From Dokdonella sp. (GTDB lineage: Bacteria; Pseudomonadota; Gammaproteobacteria; Xanthomonadales; Rhodanobacteraceae), in assembly GCA_016712865.1 (NCBI GenBank), contig JADJQH010000007.1, positions 1 through 32,947 on the forward strand: DNA of 32,947 nt, read 5' to 3'. Made by a program: the position numbers and the translations under genes. A model generated the notes under the pieces. That model did no database searches. It was not told where the DNA came from and saw nothing but the letters and a program-made list of their open reading frames with translations. How positions within the stretch are numbered: position 1 is the stretch's first letter; each line of letters opens with the position of its first letter. Below, piece by piece: positions 30,698-32,947 of this stretch.

Positions 30698-31178
30698 ATG
30701 CTGGGCAGTTGATCTTGCCGATGATCGACTCGATTTTCTTAACGCGCCGCTCAATCCACTGTTGGCGCTCGTGAAGTTCGGACATGATCATCAATGTCCC
30801 CTCGTGCGCATGTTTGGATTCCGGGTCCATTTCGTCCCACTTGACGCCCCTCAGGATTTGCACGCCCTTTGAGAGCTGCCGGTCGGACCGCGTTTTGTGT
30901 TTAATCGCAATCTCCCGATGCTCACTAGCGGCCGCGATCTTGTATCCCAAGTTCGGGATGTTCCGAACGGCCCGCTGATGCTCGCGCGATAACCGAGACT
31001 TCGACCGGATCACCGCGTTTCTGGCATCCACTACCGAATAATCGCGGGACGATCCGATATTCAAGGCATGGATGATGCTTTCGTATTCAAAAACATCGCC
31101 CGGACTCCCGTCGCCCTTGATTAGATCGATCACCACATCCGTTGTGGACCGCCCATCGAGCCGTTTAGGTTTGAACAT
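30696..31178 (-). CDS. Hypothetical phage protein (160 aa)
   Basis: Starts at ATG 31178, overlapping the preceding TAA as TAATG. Basic N-terminus (MFKPKRLDGRSTTDVVIDLIKGDGSPGD), then DARNAVIRSKSRLSREHQRAVRNIPNLGYKIA, which resembles a winged DNA-binding wing, and a helical C-terminus with HERQQWIERRVKKIESIIG. The middle is reminiscent of phage regulators with a 'lGYki' wing (as in the C-terminal effector domain), but identification is weak. It closes the RAMP-like transcript and ends at the NNGCC tract. Confidence 0.65.
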   Translation of the reverse strand: MFKPKRLDGRSTTDVVIDLIKGDGSPGDVFEYESIIHALNIGSSRDYSVVDARNAVIRSKSRLSREHQRAVRNIPNLGYKIAAASEHREIAIKHKTRSDRQLSKGVQILRGVKWDEMDPESKHAHEGTLMIMSELHERQQWIERRVKKIESIIGKINCPA

Positions 31179-31757
31179 TACTTGACCTCCACGATAGAGC
31201 CACGGAACCGGCCATACCCGTTCACACGGTTGTCGCCGATGCCGACGGTAAGACCGGCAGTTTCCGCCAAATCTGAAAGCTCATCAAAATTCAGCCCGAC
31301 ATCGGGAATAAACAGCCCGGCCAGGCACATGCTCCAGACGTTGAACTGCGGCCGGACCCGCATCACCCGTTTCCCCTGAACGCCGACCGATAGCCGGGAG
31401 TGGAACTGCCGGTTATCGAACAACTCCTCGATCTTCTTCGGCCCTTCGTACTTCAGCGGCACGTTCAAGGAGGTGAACGACAAGGCTTTTTCCATGGCCT
31501 TCCCCAGGTTTCCTGATCTTGGCTGCTTCGATAAGGCACTTGCGAACCTTGGAGGTCGGCTGCACCACTACGCCGTTTTCCTCGTACAGACCGCCATACC
31601 ATTCCAACCTTTCAATTTCCCGCAAATCCTCGTCGGTCTTCTTGCGCTTGCCGGTGATGGCTTTGATCTGGCGGTTCAGGTCGTACTCAGGATCGACCAT
31701 GCGCGGGTTGTGCATCAGTAGCGGCGATGTAGACACTAGACGAATTTCTATATTCAT
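31178..31757 (-). pseudogene. RAMP/Cas7-like phage protein, interrupted by one frameshift
   Basis: Two overlapping frames (31413-31757 and 31178-31495) fit into one protein of about 190 residues with a one-base change near 31502-31512. The start IEIRLVSTSPLLMHNPRMVDP recalls the first strand of Cas7/RAMP folds ('PLLMHNG..'). The middle reads KAITGKRKKTDEDLREIERLEWYGGLY and TSKVRKCLIEAAK, and the end GIGDNRVNGYGRFRGSIVEV resembles the RAMP glycine-rich loop. Known phage relatives are annotated only as hypothetical as far as I know. No cas genes or CRISPR array are in the window, so a nucleic-acid binding role is inference. Confidence 0.65.
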
Positions 31758-31774
31758 TATGATTGCCTGTTGAC

Positions 31775-31836
31775 CGAAAAATTACGGCAACCCAAAAGTA
31801 CCGCTTTTAGTTTCTATATGCAATACCCTCACGCAT
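31775..31836 (-). promoter_or_regulatory. Possible promoter of the RAMP-like operon
   Basis: The segment between the H-NS-like terminator and the start at 31757 is AT-rich. On the minus strand TTGCAT and TACTTT lie 17 bp apart, a moderate sigma70 match, followed by about 40 bp of leader containing CCGTAATTTTTCGG, an interrupted dyad. Confidence 0.4.
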
Positions 31837-31861
31837 AAAAAACCGCCCGGTTAAGGGCGGC
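31837..31861 (-). terminator. Rho-independent terminator of the H-NS-like genes
   Basis: On the minus strand CCGCCC and GGGCGG (31855-31860 and 31843-31848) pair around a 6-base loop and are followed by TTTTTT. It lies about 20 bp after the stop at 31883. Confidence 0.88.
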
Positions 31862-31882
31862 TATTATGTGGATCGATTCTCG

Positions 31883-32311
31883 TTAAAACCCGGCTTCGGG
31901 GTCAACTTCAGCAACCGCCGGCTTGTCGATCAAGAAGTCTTCCAGCTTTGCCCCGGCATCGACCTTCTCTTTCAGCCAGTTCGGCATCTTGCCGCGCCCG
32001 GCCCAGGTGTTCTCCGGCTTTTCCGGGTCCCGATACTTGGCGTTGAAGGGTTGGCAAACTTGACCGGCTGCGGTTGCAGCGCTTCCAGTTCGGCTTGATC
32101 GGCGGCGATGCGTGCCTTGAGTTCGGCCAGCCTCTCTTGCGCCTTCGTGTCCAGCATCGCTTGCACCTCGCCTTGATATTCTTCGACCTTGCTGCTGATG
32201 TACTTCCAGATCATCAAGCCCAGCGTCCAAATGGTAGGAAGGATCAGGCGGGCTTCAACCGGACCAGCAGGCGTCACCCATGATTTCATTGATCTTGATC
32301 GCTTGCAGCAT
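31883..32311 (-). pseudogene. H-NS-family protein, frameshifted second copy
   Basis: From ATG 32311 (AGGAG seven bases upstream) the frame starts MLQAIKINEIMG but soon stops. A coiled-coil segment (YISSKVEEYQGEVQAML, ERLAELKARIAADQAELEAL) follows in another frame, and the C-terminal DNA-binding loop (FNAKYRDPEKPENTWAGRGKMPNWLKEK) in a third. One missing C at about 32050 and a change near 32205 would reconnect them. Intact H-NS proteins bind AT-rich DNA through the W-x-GRG loop and polymerise through the coiled coil. It is second in an operon behind an intact relative. Confidence 0.8.
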
Positions 32312-32324
32312 GTTTGTTCTCCTG

Positions 32325-32651
32325 CTAACTAATTCGGTATTGTTCGATGTCAGCGACATCTTTTAGCCAGTAGGGGCGCTTTCCCCGACCCGTCCAGGTC
32401 CGGCCGTTATCGGGATGGCGGTACTTGGGAGCGCCTGGCGCGCGCGTCTTCTTGCCGCTGGCCAGAACATCCTCCAGCGAAACACCCAGCGCGGCGGCCT
32501 TGGCTTCCAGTTCGGCGCGCATCGCTTTCAGGATTTCATCCTTGCGCCGGTTCAGTTCGGCGCGGTATTCAGCCAGATCGGCCTCGGCTTCAGCAATTAA
32601 TTCCAAGATCGATTCTGTTGCCAACTCTTTGCAGTCCACATCCACCTTCAT
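32325..32651 (-). CDS. H-NS-family nucleoid-associated protein
   Basis: 108 residues, intact. The N-terminal 60 residues are a coiled coil (ILELIAEAEADLAEYRAELNRRKDEILKAM). The C-terminus KYRHPDNGRTWTGRGKRPYWL (about 76-96) is the H-NS DNA-binding motif with the TW-TGRGKRP minor-groove loop. Such proteins silence AT-rich, foreign DNA; carried by a mobile element, they can silence the element itself or replace the host's H-NS. AT-rich sequence with TA-rich steps lies directly upstream (32652-32720), a natural autoregulatory target. Confidence 0.93.
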   Translation of the reverse strand: MKVDVDCKELATESILELIAEAEADLAEYRAELNRRKDEILKAMRAELEAKAAALGVSLEDVLASGKKTRAPGAPKYRHPDNGRTWTGRGKRPYWLKDVADIEQYRIS

Positions 32652-32732
32652 TTAATCACCTATTGCTGTTTAAACTGAATTAGTATTTTAACTAAAATAA
32701 ACCGCATTACAACCTGTTTATTTTACCCGAAT

Positions 32733-32768
32733 TGCGCGAAAAGCCTCGTCCTTTAGGGCGGGGAGGAT
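32733..32768 (+). mobile_element. IS200/IS605-type right-end hairpin, orphan
   Basis: AAGCCTCGTCC-TTTA-GGGCGGGGAGGATGTCA forms a hairpin of eight pairs including G-T. This sequence is the recurrent right end that follows tnpB (orfB) in IS200/IS605/IS607-type elements, also the 3' end of the omega-RNA scaffold. No tnpB or tnpA precedes it; H-NS genes and their AT-rich upstream region do. It is therefore a solo end, from a deletion or a non-autonomous relative. Confidence 0.6.
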
Positions 32769-32770
32769 GT

Positions 32771-32947
32771 CAATAATCAGGATAACGCCAAGGGCTACGC
32801 GACGCGCCGCGCCGGCCGGCCGCCCGACAATCCATTATCCCCGTTGCCAGCGCCCGATTGATCCCGGTTACCGTTTGCCCGAACCGATCTAAGCGGTGCG
32901 CCAGGGTTGATGGCGCAAGACGATTATGCGGTTGCAAGCCGGGTAAT
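32771..32947 (-). other. Open frame running into the right edge, undetermined
   Basis: On the minus strand one frame is open from the edge to TGA at about 32771 (58 codons, including HRLDRFGQTVTGINRALATG). It reads plausibly as the end of a protein, but the DNA is GC-rich and other frames are also largely open. No family is recognised. It may be flanking host or element DNA next to the solo IS end. Confidence 0.25.

Noticed and set aside
30113-30754. Long Ala/Pro/Cys- and Gly/Arg-rich ORFs on both strands (up to about 200 codons)
   Set aside because: They are products of the NNGCC repeat, which rarely makes stop codons in any frame. They have no ribosome binding sites or domain structure.

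Overview
The window is a large part of a lambda-like tailed phage genome, most likely a prophage or prophage remnant in a GC-rich proteobacterium (beta or gamma). The reasons are a lambda-type portal next to gpW, overlapping ATGA start/stop junctions, H-NS-type proteins with the proteobacterial C-terminal DNA-binding loop, and consensus sigma70 and rho-independent signals. No ordinary host gene can be identified with confidence, and no integrase, terminase or lysis gene is visible, so the window does not hold a complete phage.

Region by region. (1) 1-10,415, minus strand: replication and DNA-processing genes. From upstream to downstream these are a small YdaS/Cro-like DNA-binding protein, an SNF2-type helicase plus a beta-class DNA methyltransferase (apparently one protein split by a frameshift), three to four small proteins, a Myb/HTH-repeat protein, a tRNA-like RNA element, two small proteins, an intact DEAD/DEAH helicase with zinc ribbons, a frameshifted BRO-type antirepressor, a second BRO-like gene, and a large primase-helicase interrupted by at least seven frameshifts. 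Beyond it lies an AT-rich segment inside nested inverted repeats. (2) 10,416-10,640: a divergent control region with two inverted copies of a 14-bp operator-like sequence. (3) 10,648-14,332, plus strand: a compact early operon with small proteins, a RecT-like annealing protein, a Gp157-like protein and a small zinc-finger protein, with an internal consensus promoter. (4) 14,238-29,308, minus strand: the virion module, transcribed from right to left: gpW, portal, a fused prohead protease/major capsid protein, a DUF2190 decoration protein, head-tail joining proteins, tail tube, tail assembly chaperone with a canonical -1 frameshift site, tape measure, two small tail proteins, two paralogous beta-propeller tail proteins, and a tail protein with an embedded CAP/SCP domain. 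(5) 29,403-32,947: a winged-helix regulator, a small Asn/Thr/Asp-repeat protein, about 580 bp of degenerate NNGCC repeat, a hypothetical protein, a frameshifted protein with RAMP/Cas7-like sequence features, two H-NS-family genes (one frameshifted), and a right-end hairpin of the IS200/IS605 kind.

How the parts fit: the divergent switch would drive recombination functions to the right and replication/modification functions to the left; the virion operon converges on the early operon near 14.3 kb. The virion genes (15 kb) show no frameshift, while the replication and accessory genes carry at least eleven, most at homopolymers. This contrast is either selective decay of early genes in a domesticated prophage or locally poor sequence. 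The items most worth attention are the helicase-methyltransferase, the tRNA-like RNA, the propeller/CAP tail-tip cluster, the RAMP-like protein and the NNGCC repeat tract.
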